The translations under genes and the position numbers were made by a program. A stretch of DNA of 14,128 nt from Ga0077553 sp038215275 (lineage in GTDB: Bacteria > Acidobacteriota > Terriglobia > Bryobacterales > Bryobacteraceae), in contig JBBQRA010000158.1 in assembly GCA_038215275.1 (NCBI GenBank), positions 1 to 14,128 on the forward strand, read 5' to 3'. The notes beneath the pieces are model-generated. The model saw nothing but the letters and a program-made list of their open reading frames with translations, was not told the origin of the DNA and did no database searches. This document shows positions 1 through 6,718 of the stretch, piece after piece (the first letter of the stretch is position 1; the number at the start of each line of letters is the position of its first letter).

Positions 1-198
1 GGATAATTGTCCAAGCCGCTCGCGGGCAAGTCGTTGATTAAGTGGGCGGCAACAGAATCATCCGCGCGGCGCGGCCGCGCGCCACAAGGCAGAGTACGGC
101 GCTAGAACGGACGAAAAAAGGAGCGCCTTGGTGGTCAACTCGTCGTAAACATGGGGGGGTCATTCTTGGCGAGTGCCGAAGTTCTTGGGCTTGTCGCG

Positions 199-1002
199 TT
201 ATTTCCATAGCCGAATACCAGCTACGAAGCGAATCTGCGAAGGACTACCACCTTCGCGCCGGACCAAACCGGCCGTCCCAAAGAAGCTGCGCTCAAAGGA
301 CACTCCAAAGTAGGGAGCGAATTCGCGCCGGATCTCATAGCGAATGCGCAATCCGACTTCGATGTTGTTCAATCCCGTACCGGTGGTGAATCGCTCTACC
401 CGCTGCGCGGCAAGTGTTGTTTCAAATCGAGGCTGCAAAATGAGGCGTTGAGTAACCAGCAACTCTTTCGTGATAGTGAATCGGCCAGATACATCGCCGT
501 TCTGGCTGATGAACAAGAGTGGCTCGATGTCGTATCGGTACGGAACGTGTCCCTCAAAACCAATAACTGCATGCGTGCGAGTAACATTCCGACCTTGGAA
601 CTTTTGGGTTTCAACTCTCGCGCCCGCTTGGAAATCGTAATAGCGCTTGACGAATCTTCCGTAAAGAAGCTGGAAATCAATATCGTAGTCTGCTTTCAAC
701 GCGGTATTGCGCTCACCTTCACTCTTGAACCAAATGCGATTGTAATCGCCGCCATACCAACCTTCCGCGTCCCATCGAAAGTCGCTTTCTTTCCTGGATG
801 CGCGATATTCGAGGACATCTGCGAGGAGGAAAAGCCGAGTGTTTTCATGTTCCACGGGCGCAGGCCAGTCTCTTGGAGGAGGAAAGAGGGCCGGTTTCGT
901 GGGCGCGGGTTTACCCGGAGTCTCCGCCGGGGGTTGCGCCACGACTGGCCCTTGAGCGAGGGCAAAGAACACGAGAAAAAGCAGTATATGCAAGTAGTTC
1001 AT
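199..1002 (-). CDS. copB: Copper resistance protein B, outer-membrane type
   Basis: A 267-aa protein of the CopB family (Pfam CopB), an outer-membrane beta-barrel that acts with CopA in copper resistance. The start is taken at the ATG at 1002 because it gives a clear signal peptide (MNYLHILLFLVFFALAQG, then VVAQ) and has AAGG about 6-7 nt upstream. A longer reading frame exists but would bury that signal. After a proline-rich linker come family-typical stretches: the F-L-L-A-D-V-L-E-Y-R strand, WDAEGWYGGDYNRIWFKSEG, LLVTQRLILQPRFE, and near the end LRIRYEIRREFAPYFGVSFE and IRFVAGIRLW. The protein ends in an aromatic-rich strand, as expected for a barrel. The Met/His-rich N-terminal segment of many proteobacterial CopB proteins is absent. 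It starts 20 bp after the copA stop, so the two are almost certainly one operon. No convincing terminator was seen in the 198 bp beyond its stop. Confidence 0.95.
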   Translation of the reverse strand: MNYLHILLFLVFFALAQGPVVAQPPAETPGKPAPTKPALFPPPRDWPAPVEHENTRLFLLADVLEYRASRKESDFRWDAEGWYGGDYNRIWFKSEGERNTALKADYDIDFQLLYGRFVKRYYDFQAGARVETQKFQGRNVTRTHAVIGFEGHVPYRYDIEPLLFISQNGDVSGRFTITKELLVTQRLILQPRFETTLAAQRVERFTTGTGLNNIEVGLRIRYEIRREFAPYFGVSFERSFFGTAGLVRREGGSPSQIRFVAGIRLWK

Positions 1003-1022
1003 GATTCGCCTTGTTTCATAGG

Positions 1023-2855
1023 CTAGGAAACCAGCACCACTCGAAACATGCCCGACGCCATGTGCATAATCAAGTGGCAATGAAAAGCCCATGGGCCGCG
1101 TTCAATTGGCGTAATCGCTACCGACACACGCTCTGCTGGCTTTACAAGAACCGTATGCTTGCTGGGTAAATGGTCGCCCGCGCCATTTTCAAGCTGCATG
1201 AACATTCCATGCAGATGCATGGTGTGCTCCATCATCGTGTCGTTGACGAACGTCCATCGCAGGCGTTCGCCAAGCCGAAAGCGCACCGGCTCGTTGGCTT
1301 GGGAATACTTCTTGCCATCGAGGGACCACATAAAGCGCTCCATATGTCCCGTAAGGTGAATCTCAAGTTCCCGTTCCGGTGGCCGGGTGTCTTCGAATGG
1401 CTCGAGCGCCTTCAGATCGGTATAGACTAAAACCTTTCGGCCACTCCCCCCCAAGCCGATGCCCGGATCATCCAGCCGGGCGCGCGTTACCTGGGGAATG
1501 TTTTGGTTGCCAATCCCGTGCCTGTCAGGTCCGTGCGGAACTGGCATGGCGCCTGGAATGTCGCCGTGCCCCATACCGGCCATTTTGTGCATATCATGCT
1601 TCGGCGGGGCGGCCGACATCTTCCCGTGGTCATGTCCCTGCATCGTTTCCATACCAGCCATGTCTCCGCCGGCCTTTCTGTTTTCGCCCATGGCAAGCTT
1701 CATCCCGGGCATCTCCTTGCCCTCCGGCATCACCATGCCCATATCGGTCATGGTGCGAAGGGGGCGTGGCCGGCGCTCCGGAAGCGCCGCTTCCATTCCC
1801 GGACGAGGAGCGAGCGTACCACGGGTGTACCCACTCCGATCCAGCGTCTCCGAGAAGATGGTGTAAGCGCGATTTTCAGTGGGCGTCACGATCACGTCAT
1901 ACGTCTCGGCAGGTCCAAAACGGAATTCATCCACATCCACGGGCTGCACGTTTTGACCATCCGCCTGAACGATTGTCATCTTCAGCCCGGGAATTCTTAC
2001 ATCATGGAACGTCATCGCCCCAACGTTGATGAAGCGGAGGCGAACCCGCTGCCCCGGAGAAAACAGCCCAGTCCAATTACTTTCCGGCGCGAGCCCATTC
2101 ATCAGGTAGGTGTAGACGTTGGCCGTTGCATCCGCCAAATCAGTTGCTTCCATGCGCATCCTGGCCCACATCGCATAGTTATCGACGGTCGCACGAGCCC
2201 CATATTCAGCGAAGTTGGACATAAGTTCGCGCAGCGTGCGTTGCTGAAAATTAAAGTACCCCGCCTGCTTTTTAAGCCTGGATATCATCGCGGATTCGGA
2301 TTGGAAGCTCCAATCCGAGAGAACGACGACATATTCCCGATCGTATTTGACCGGATCGGGCTTGATTGGATCGAGGATCATAGGCGCATAGACGCCTGCC
2401 TGTTCTTGACCCGGCGAATGGCTGTGGTACCAATAAGTCCCGTATTGCTTGATCGGAAACTTGTAGACGAAGGTTTCACCAGGTTTGATCCCCGCGAAAC
2501 TCACACCCGGCACTCCGTCCATTTCGGGAGGCAGGAGCAGACCGTGCCAATGAATCGAAGAACTCTCTTTGAGCCGGTTGGTCACGTTCAACGTAACGTC
2601 TTGTCCTTCACGGAGGCGAATGATTGGCCCCGGCAACATGCCGTTGATCGTTTTCGCCATTGCTACTCTGCCGCCAATGCGAACTGGAGTGTCCGAAATA
2701 GTGAGATCGATGGTATCCCCACTGAGCTCTCCTACTTTCACTTCTGCGGCGGCCAAACGCGACCACGGCGGAAGCAATGTCTCAAGAACGGCTAGCGTGC
2801 CCGCTGCGCCGATTGCTTTCAACACCGGGCGTCGCGAGACTCTTTTAGGATTCAA
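1023..2855 (-). CDS. copA: Copper-resistance multicopper oxidase CopA, Tat-exported
   Basis: A 610-aa periplasmic multicopper oxidase of the CopA resistance family, thought to oxidise and sequester copper. The N-terminus carries a twin-arginine signal (SRRPVLKAIG at residues 7-16) and then a hydrophobic stretch. Cupredoxin copper motifs are intact: HWHG (102-105), YWYHSHSPGQ (141-150), HTMHLHG (544-550) and HCHLIMHM (592-599), the last holding the type 1 Cys593 and axial Met599. A Met/His-rich insert (about 370-435, with repeats such as MAGM, HDHGKM and HDMHKMAGMGHG) is typical of CopA and probably binds Cu(I). The start is a TTG: in-frame stops lie just upstream, no in-frame ATG precedes the Tat motif, and GAGG lies 7 nt before it. 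The gene leads the copA-copB operon. Confidence 0.96.
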   Translation of the reverse strand: MNPKRVSRRPVLKAIGAAGTLAVLETLLPPWSRLAAAEVKVGELSGDTIDLTISDTPVRIGGRVAMAKTINGMLPGPIIRLREGQDVTLNVTNRLKESSSIHWHGLLLPPEMDGVPGVSFAGIKPGETFVYKFPIKQYGTYWYHSHSPGQEQAGVYAPMILDPIKPDPVKYDREYVVVLSDWSFQSESAMISRLKKQAGYFNFQQRTLRELMSNFAEYGARATVDNYAMWARMRMEATDLADATANVYTYLMNGLAPESNWTGLFSPGQRVRLRFINVGAMTFHDVRIPGLKMTIVQADGQNVQPVDVDEFRFGPAETYDVIVTPTENRAYTIFSETLDRSGYTRGTLAPRPGMEAALPERRPRPLRTMTDMGMVMPEGKEMPGMKLAMGENRKAGGDMAGMETMQGHDHGKMSAAPPKHDMHKMAGMGHGDIPGAMPVPHGPDRHGIGNQNIPQVTRARLDDPGIGLGGSGRKVLVYTDLKALEPFEDTRPPERELEIHLTGHMERFMWSLDGKKYSQANEPVRFRLGERLRWTFVNDTMMEHTMHLHGMFMQLENGAGDHLPSKHTVLVKPAERVSVAITPIERGPWAFHCHLIMHMASGMFRVVLVS

Positions 2856-2862
2856 ATTGATG

Positions 2863-2866
2863 CCTC
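2863..2866 (-). promoter_or_regulatory. Ribosome-binding site deciding the TTG start of copA
   Basis: On the minus strand GAGG lies 7 nt upstream of the TTG at 2855. Two consecutive in-frame TGA codons stand just upstream of it, so translation cannot begin further up. This site is the main reason for accepting TTG as the copA start. Confidence 0.7.
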
Positions 2867-2892
2867 ATCAGGTCGTGTTCACGCTTCCTGAT
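2867..2892. promoter_or_regulatory. Interrupted palindrome directly upstream of the copA ribosome-binding site
   Basis: Outer arms ATCAGG (2867-2872) and CCTGAT (2887-2892) are exact reverse complements. Inside them CGTG (2874-2877) and CACG (2880-2883) are also complementary around TT. The element abuts the copA Shine-Dalgarno site, 12 bp before the start codon. It could be an operator for a copper-responsive repressor, or an mRNA hairpin next to the ribosome-binding site. It does not match any copper-regulator box that I can name with confidence, so the role is inferred from position and symmetry only. Confidence 0.4.
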
Positions 2893-3036
2893 CCGGTTGA
2901 TGCTGAAAACGGTCCTCCTGTTTCAGTTGGGTTCTGAGCTTCTCTCGCCGGCAGCGGGGGGTACCCTAAAGCGGCTTGGAGGTATTGTCAGGGGGAGACG
3001 AGGATGTTTGTCCCCGTCGCGGGGATGAGAACGGGC

Positions 3037-3109
3037 GTTCGAAGCCAAGCGCGTGGCCTTTTGCGATTCGAAGCCGGGCCGGCGGAGAGACACCTCGAGC
3101 GAACCGGGT
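3037..3109. repeat. 73-bp direct repeat, copy 1
   Basis: Aligns without gaps to 3188-3260 with 3 mismatches in 73 positions. Each copy contains two TTCGAAGC motifs 29 bp apart and ends in GAACCGGGT. The 78 bp between the copies is not repeated. Two copies only, so this is a local duplication or two instances of a dispersed element. Confidence 0.85.
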
Positions 3110-3187
3110 GGTGAGATGACGGAGCGAAGACGGGGTCACTGCTTGCGATTCGGAGCCAGGGTGGGCGGCGAGCCGCCATGCGCTGCG

Positions 3188-3260
3188 GTTCGAAGCCAAG
3201 CGCGTGGCATTTTGCAATTCGAAGCCGGGCCGGCGGAGAGACACCTCGGGCGAACCGGGT
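3188..3260. repeat. 73-bp direct repeat, copy 2
   Basis: Second copy of the element at 3037-3109, same orientation, 3 mismatches and no gaps. Confidence 0.85.
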
Positions 3261-3329
3261 CAATTGGGCTGATTGTCAAAGATCGGAATACGGTTCGCAG
3301 GCAGCGGAGTTCTACGATTCGAAGCGAGG

Positions 3330-4103
3330 TCAGCAGCGGTCGGTATAAGCCGGGGCGTTTTCCGGATGGTTGGGGACGAATTGCGGTTCGAAGCCAATCT
3401 GGGGGGACGCCGCGCGGCCGGCGACGGCAGCTTTGGGCATTTCGACAACGGGCTGCGGCTGGGTGGGCCTCTGCTTGATCGCGTCCTGGACGGCTTTGAG
3501 GGCCTGGCGGTACGACCGTTCGTTGGCGGTGACGTAGCGCTGGAGCGTAGCCATCGTCTTCAAGTGGGCGTCGTCGAGAAAGCAGACGGCAAGTTGCGCT
3601 TCGGTGGACTGGTCGGTTTCGAGCATTCCGTTTTCACTGAGCTCGCGATCGGTGAGGTCCATCATGAGGTCGAACGTCTTGGTCTCGACGCGACGGGCGC
3701 GATTGAGCCGCCACAGCGACTCGGTGAGTTGACTGGTGAGGAGTTGCTCTTCCGGGGTGACCGGTTTGTACGTGCCCTGGATTTGGGTGTGGAGCGCGTC
3801 GAATTCGGCTTGGGTTTCGCCGAAGACGAGGAGGCTGGAGGAACACAGCCCGTGAGCGAGGCGGTTTCGACTCGATATGAGTTTGCCGGCTTCCGTGCGC
3901 GGCCCGGTGGATTTCCGGGCATTTTCGCGATTGATTAGCCGTTGGCGCGCGGCGGCGTCTTCGATAGCGGCCTGGGTGAGGCGCTGACTTAAGGCGGTCT
4001 CCTCGGCTTCGATTTCGGCCATACGCTGCTCGGAGTTTTCGAGCATATAGCGGAGGGCTTCTTCCGGGGTGAAGGGTTCGGTGCGTTTGGTCTGGGCGTT
4101 CAT
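3330..4103 (-). CDS. Uncharacterised protein with N-A-R-K-S-T-G-P / S-S-R-N-R-L-A-H-G motif
   Basis: A 257-aa soluble protein of unknown function. The ATG at 4103 is chosen because AGGAG lies 8 nt upstream (4112-4116); the longer open frame runs back into hsdR remains. The N-terminal 55 residues are acidic and helical, likely coiled coil. Next comes the conserved block INRENARKSTGPRTEAGK followed by SSRNRLAHGL (about 57-86), and then a helical domain to about residue 215. From memory, proteins with this S-T-G-P...G-K...S-S-x-N...H-G block are numerous paralogues in Acidobacteriota and some Planctomycetes, but I cannot name a function. The C-terminal tail after about residue 225 looks like appended low-complexity sequence, and part of it (G-F-E-P-Q) is written by the TTCGAAGC repeat that fills the DNA beyond the gene. 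An inverted repeat lies 25-65 nt upstream of the start. Confidence 0.8.
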   Translation of the reverse strand: MNAQTKRTEPFTPEEALRYMLENSEQRMAEIEAEETALSQRLTQAAIEDAAARQRLINRENARKSTGPRTEAGKLISSRNRLAHGLCSSSLLVFGETQAEFDALHTQIQGTYKPVTPEEQLLTSQLTESLWRLNRARRVETKTFDLMMDLTDRELSENGMLETDQSTEAQLAVCFLDDAHLKTMATLQRYVTANERSYRQALKAVQDAIKQRPTQPQPVVEMPKAAVAGRAASPQIGFEPQFVPNHPENAPAYTDRC

Positions 4104-4128
4104 GGGGCAGTCTCCTGAGATAGAAATG

Positions 4129-4168
4129 GAAAAGCCCGCCGGGCCGATTTTGGCGCAGCGGGCTTTTC
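4129..4168. repeat. 11-bp perfect inverted repeat in the leader of the 257-aa gene
   Basis: GAAAAGCCCGC (4129-4139) and GCGGGCTTTTC (4158-4168) are exact reverse complements around an 18-nt loop. Transcribed from either strand it gives a GC-rich stem next to a run of four T, so it resembles a symmetrical Rho-independent terminator. On the minus strand it ends 12 nt before the AGGAG of the 257-aa gene. It may act as a leader attenuator, insulate the gene from hsd-side transcription, or be a DNA operator. Confidence 0.65.
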
Positions 4169-4189
4169 TCGATTTAACGATACCTTGGG

Positions 4190-4195
4190 TGTCAA
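4190..4195 (-). promoter_or_regulatory. Possible -35 hexamer (TTGACA) ahead of the 257-aa gene
   Basis: A perfect TTGACA on the minus strand, about 90 nt before the start codon. At 17-nt spacing the -10 position reads TCGAGA, a poor match, so the promoter is uncertain. If used, transcription would begin within the 4129-4168 inverted repeat. Confidence 0.25.
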
Positions 4196-4289
4196 GGGTT
4201 TTGGGGTGCTTTCCGGTGGTGTGTGTTGCAAATAAAGGAGATATTTTCTGGTATGGCCTGAACTGGCGGTGCGCCGCGGCCGGGTTGGG

Positions 4290-4530
4290 ACGAGCCGTAG
4301 ATGCCGAGGCCATTGGTCGCGTAAGTAAAACGGAGTTCGAGCTTTTCAGCGTAGTGTTTGGCTTAGGCGACGCCTTCGGTGAGCGGGGCATCGAGCGGTT
4401 TGGCTTCGATGATGGCGAGCTTGGTATTGCGGTGGACCAGGCCGGGACCTTCGATGCGGCCGAGGGTGATGTTGTGCTCGCGGAGATTGTGGCTGCCTTC
4501 GACGACGCACCAACCGGCGGCTTGCAGCGC
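4290..4530 (-). pseudogene. hsdR: Type I restriction enzyme R subunit, N-terminal remnant
   Basis: In one minus-strand frame the DNA reads ALQAAGWCVVEGSHNLREHN, then I-T-L-G-R-I-E-G-P-G, A-I-I-E-A-K-P-L-D-A-P, a stop, and AKHYAEKLELRFTYATNG followed by L-G-I-Y. This matches the N-terminal nuclease region of HsdR, including the E-A-K part of the D...E-x-K catalytic core. The normal order is G-V-x-Q-A-K-x-Y-A; here a TAA (complement of 4363-4365) sits where the Q codon should be, consistent with a CAA-to-TAA change. The reading stops resembling HsdR soon after the I-Y block, so the helicase domain is missing. No functional restriction subunit can be made. Confidence 0.75.
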
Positions 4531-4546
4531 GGGGCTGGGCCGTCGT

Positions 4547-4862
4547 CAGGCTCTTATCGGCCCGTATGTAGTCGAAGGACTCGCATAAGAAGCCGACGGA
4601 GCCGCAGGCGCCATCGTAAAGCCGTTCGCCCAGCTTCGGCTGGACGACCTGAAAGTCGCCGGGTGGGGCCGTTGTTGTGGTCACGTTTGCCGGAGACGGT
4701 TTTTGGGGCGGCCCAGGTGTCCCAACGGCAGGGGAGAGCGAGGATGTAAAGGTACTTGAGGAAGAGGAGCCAGGAGGTTTGTTCGGTGTAGTCGAGTTCG
4801 GTGGTGCGGCCGGCTTCCTTGCGGACAATGCCGGCGATGTTGCTGAATGCTTGTTCGAACAT
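4547..4862 (-). pseudogene. hsdM: Type I DNA methyltransferase M subunit, internally deleted remnant
   Basis: The ATG at 4862 opens MFEQAFSNIAGIVRKEAG and then T-T-E-L-D-Y-T-E-Q-T-S-W and L-F-L-K-Y-L, the characteristic HsdM N-terminus. After K-Y-L the usual acidic segment is missing, and W-A-A-P-K plus D-H-N-N follow closely. The sequence then shifts frame to F-Q-V-V-Q-P-K-L-G-E-R-L-Y-D-G-A-C-G-S, then V-G-F-L-C-E-S-F-D-Y (4654-4547). This is the SAM-binding motif I region, normally D-P-A-C-G-S-G-G-F and here altered (G for P, V for G). Most of hsdM and all of hsdS are gone before the hsdR piece begins 16 bp later. The gene order and orientation suggest one ancestral hsd operon collapsed by deletions. 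Confidence 0.8.
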
Positions 4863-5313
4863 GAAGGGGAGTGAAATTATTCTAGTCGCTGGCGTTGGGG
4901 CAGAACGATATGGTTCCACCGAAGGGGATTGCAACCTTGCCGGAGCCGGTAACTTTGGTACGGAAAACAGGTCTCAGGGTGTGACCGCAACGTCGTTCGC
5001 GGACAGGCTGAGGGAGTGCTGCGCAAGGAGTCTCCGGCCTGCGGTGTTGCCCGCTAAGACCTACGCAGGGACTCCAACGCCCACGTGACTGGATACATTG
5101 GCTGACGATATCCGGTCACTTTCGCACAGTCTCACCGGAAGGAGGCAGCAACAACAAAACATCCCATTGGGACAATTGATCACAGTGGCGATGTAGATTT
5201 ACGTCAAAGCCTCGGCAAATCGGTCCTCTCACGCCCCTGGCTTTGCTGCCCGAAACACCGCTCCAACTGTTGGCGCGGTGGTCCTTTCTGGTTGGAGTTC
5301 TAGTTGCTCAGCA
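4863..5313. other. Intergenic stretch without a recognised gene
   Basis: About 450 bp between the hsdM remnant (minus) and the DsrE-like remnant (plus). The open frames seen on either strand are short and match no family I recognise. The one structural feature is the inverted repeat at 5085-5119. The divergent arrangement means promoters for both sides should lie here, but no strong pair of hexamers was identified. Confidence 0.5.
5085..5119 (+). repeat. 11-bp inverted repeat able to fold as a plus-strand RNA hairpin
   Basis: GTGACTGGATA (5085-5095) and TATCCGGTCAC (5109-5119) are complementary except for one position, with a 13-nt loop. In plus-strand RNA the odd position is a U-G wobble, so all 11 pairs can form; in minus-strand RNA it would be an A-C mismatch. 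No T-run follows, so it does not look like a simple terminator. It lies about 195 bp before the DsrE-like remnant. Confidence 0.5.
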
Positions 5314-5666
5314 ATGGCTGTGGACTTTCAGCGACGCCGATTGGAAGGGGAATCGCAATTGCAGGCGATCCTGAAAAATTTCCAGAACTTGCGGAAGGCT
5401 TTCGGAAGGGAATCGGCTGAGATCGAGGTCGTGGCACACAGGGCGCAGGGCTAGGCTTAGTTAGGAAGACAAATGGTGGACTTGGAGAAAAGATTGCCGC
5501 GATCGCGAGCAACCATGTGCGCTTTGTTGCGCGCGAGAACACAATGCGACGCATGGAGGTTCAGAAGGGAGATTTTCTGCCCGAAGTTGGAACATTCGAT
5601 ACCGGGGTCGCGGAGGTTGTTCGCAAGAAGGAGGCGGGATGGTCTTATATCAAGGCGGGATCGTAG
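5314..5666 (+). pseudogene. DsrE/DsrF-like small protein, frameshifted
   Basis: Frame 1 from the ATG at 5314 reads R-L-E-G-E-S-Q-L-Q-A-I-L, KNFQNLRKAFG and S-A-E-I-E-V-V-A-H before stopping at a TAG near 5453. One base out of phase the match resumes as GLGLVRKTNGGLGEKIAAIA, HVRFVARENTMRR, DFLPEVGTFDTGVAEVV and RKKEAGWSYIKAG, ending at the TAG at 5664-5666. Together these give a complete DsrE-family pattern of about 117 residues, a fold linked to sulfur-relay proteins and widespread small proteins of unclear role. The break falls in the A-H-G-x-G-L loop and equals one missing base. No other stop interrupts either half, so the break is recent or is a sequencing error. The true N-terminus is uncertain. 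The DUF202 gene begins 25 bp downstream. Confidence 0.7.
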
Positions 5667-5691
5667 TTTAAGGCAATTCCCCAACAAGCTC

Positions 5692-6081
5692 ATGAAGGAG
5701 GAACCCGCCAAGAAAAACGAACGACTGATTCTTGCCAATGAACGCACCTTTCTGGCTTGGATTAGGACGAGCATTTCGATCATTAGCCTCGGTTTCGTAG
5801 TGGCCAAGTTTAGCGTTTGGTTGGGCGAAATGGCGGTAAGAGCTGATCCCCAGGCGCAGCCGCACTCCACGGAGACGTCATTACCGATAGGCGTGACGAT
5901 GATGACCCTTGGAGGCATGTTGGCTGTATTCGCTGCATGGCGTTATCACATTGTGAACGGCGAGATCGAACGGGGTGTGATGAGGCCAACTCGTGGATTC
6001 GTGATTTTACTAACGACGATGGTCGCAATGCTCGCCGTGGCGATGATTGTTTATATGCTCCTCACAGCGAATCATGGCTAA
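5692..6081 (+). CDS. DUF202 family inner-membrane protein (YidH-like)
   Basis: A 129-aa protein of the DUF202/YidH type, function unknown. The N-terminal signature L-A-N-E-R-T-F-L-A-W-I-R-T is clear (about residues 14-26). Three membrane segments follow: about 22-45 (I-S-I-I-S-L-G-F-V-V), 69-92 (IGVTMMTLGGMLAVFAAW) and 102-125 (FVILLTTMVAMLAVAMIVYM). A short soluble loop lies between the first two, and its length suits the family. The ATG at 5692 is the only sensible start, since the conserved signature begins 13 codons later, but the upstream Shine-Dalgarno is weak (AAGG about 17-19 nt away). Coupling to the preceding DsrE-like frame, whose stop is 25 bp upstream, could explain this. Confidence 0.88.
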   Translation: MKEEPAKKNERLILANERTFLAWIRTSISIISLGFVVAKFSVWLGEMAVRADPQAQPHSTETSLPIGVTMMTLGGMLAVFAAWRYHIVNGEIERGVMRPTRGFVILLTTMVAMLAVAMIVYMLLTANHG

Positions 6082-6718
6082 GGTCCCAGGATCAGCTCGC
6101 CGTATTCAAGGGATGTGGTGAGAAGCAATGGAGCGCTCTAGGCTCTTTAGCGAAGGCTTCTAGCGTCAGCTCGGCCAATCCAACTCGGTTTCCTGATCGA
6201 GAAGAATCGACGTCTGCCGACCGGGCGCTCCCTCCAAACTGTGCCACAGGTGGTCAATTTCCCGTGAGCGCCGAGGCATCCGAACCCACAAACGGGTAGT
6301 TCTTTCTGCTATGCGCAGCTGCAGATAACAGGAAAAACTGGATCCACGTGGGGATCGTCGAGGCGGGTCAAAGGTGGCGGCGATCATGCCGGTGATGAAA
6401 AGCTGCCGGAGAATGGGTGCGGGTTCGGGAGATTTTTTGGGCGCGGTACTGTGCCGGGGTTGGGGAGCGGAAGGTCAGCGAGGTGGTCGAACTGACGCCG
6501 TCGGCTTGGGTCAGACAGAGAATGGTCTAACTCAAAAAGGGGATTCGCGCAAGGCTGGGGTTGGCCGAGCGGATACCCCGCACTCGGTTGCAACCTTGCG
6601 GATCCTAGTCGCCAGAGCGCTGATCGGCCAGCTCCCATTTTGTCCGTTCTGTTACACACTTAGGTTCTACCACAGTAGTACTAGTGACCGCGGCTCGACC
6701 TTGATCGTGATGCCATAA
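6082..6718. other. 637-bp stretch without a recognised gene
   Basis: Six-frame reading shows only short open frames of up to about 115 codons with skewed composition and no motif I recognise. On the minus strand a short piece (A-Q-Y-R-A-Q-K-I-S-R) faintly resembles the N-terminus of some small transposase proteins, but too weakly to call. No repeats or clear terminator were found. It separates the convergent DUF202 gene and the secreted-protein gene and may be eroded coding DNA. Confidence 0.45.

Larger units (their letters stand above)
3011..3395. repeat. Repeat-rich tract with seven TTCGAAGC-type motifs
   Basis: The core TTCGAAGC, mostly followed by C and often preceded by GCGG, GCGA or GCAA, begins at 3038, 3067, 3189, 3218, 3318 and 3387. 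A one-base variant (TTCGGAGC) begins at 3149. The tract starts with a perfect 6-bp stem, TCCCCG (3011-3016) and CGGGGA (3020-3025). Spacing is irregular, and short open frames across it look like repeat translations rather than a protein. The last two motifs flank and enter the 3' end of the 257-aa gene, where the motif encodes the G-F-E-P-Q near its C-terminus. This is best described as a cluster of dispersed extragenic repeats between copA and that gene. Function unknown. Confidence 0.75.

Noticed and set aside
110..133. Possible terminator after copB (AAGG/CCTT next to a run of A/T)
   Set aside because: The stem is only four base pairs; not credible as a terminator.
42..389. A 115-codon plus-strand frame near the left edge
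   Set aside because: Arg/Ser-rich with no motif, and its second half lies opposite copB.
1503..2795. A 430-codon open frame on the plus strand
   Set aside because: It lies opposite copA, whose copper motifs and Tat signal are unambiguous; the plus-strand translation has no family features.
3037..3260. Possible CRISPR array
   Set aside because: Only two long repeat copies, irregular short motifs, no uniform spacers and no cas genes.
2966..3263. Two overlapping minus-strand frames of about 90 codons in the repeat tract
   Set aside because: Their sequences are the repeat motif read in different frames (L-G-F-E, A-S-N-R, L-R-I-A); no independent coding signal.
6384..6659. A 91-codon minus-strand frame in the empty region
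   Set aside because: Pro/Arg/Ser-rich with no recognisable motif and no ribosome-binding site; a faint transposase likeness in another frame was too weak to report as a gene.
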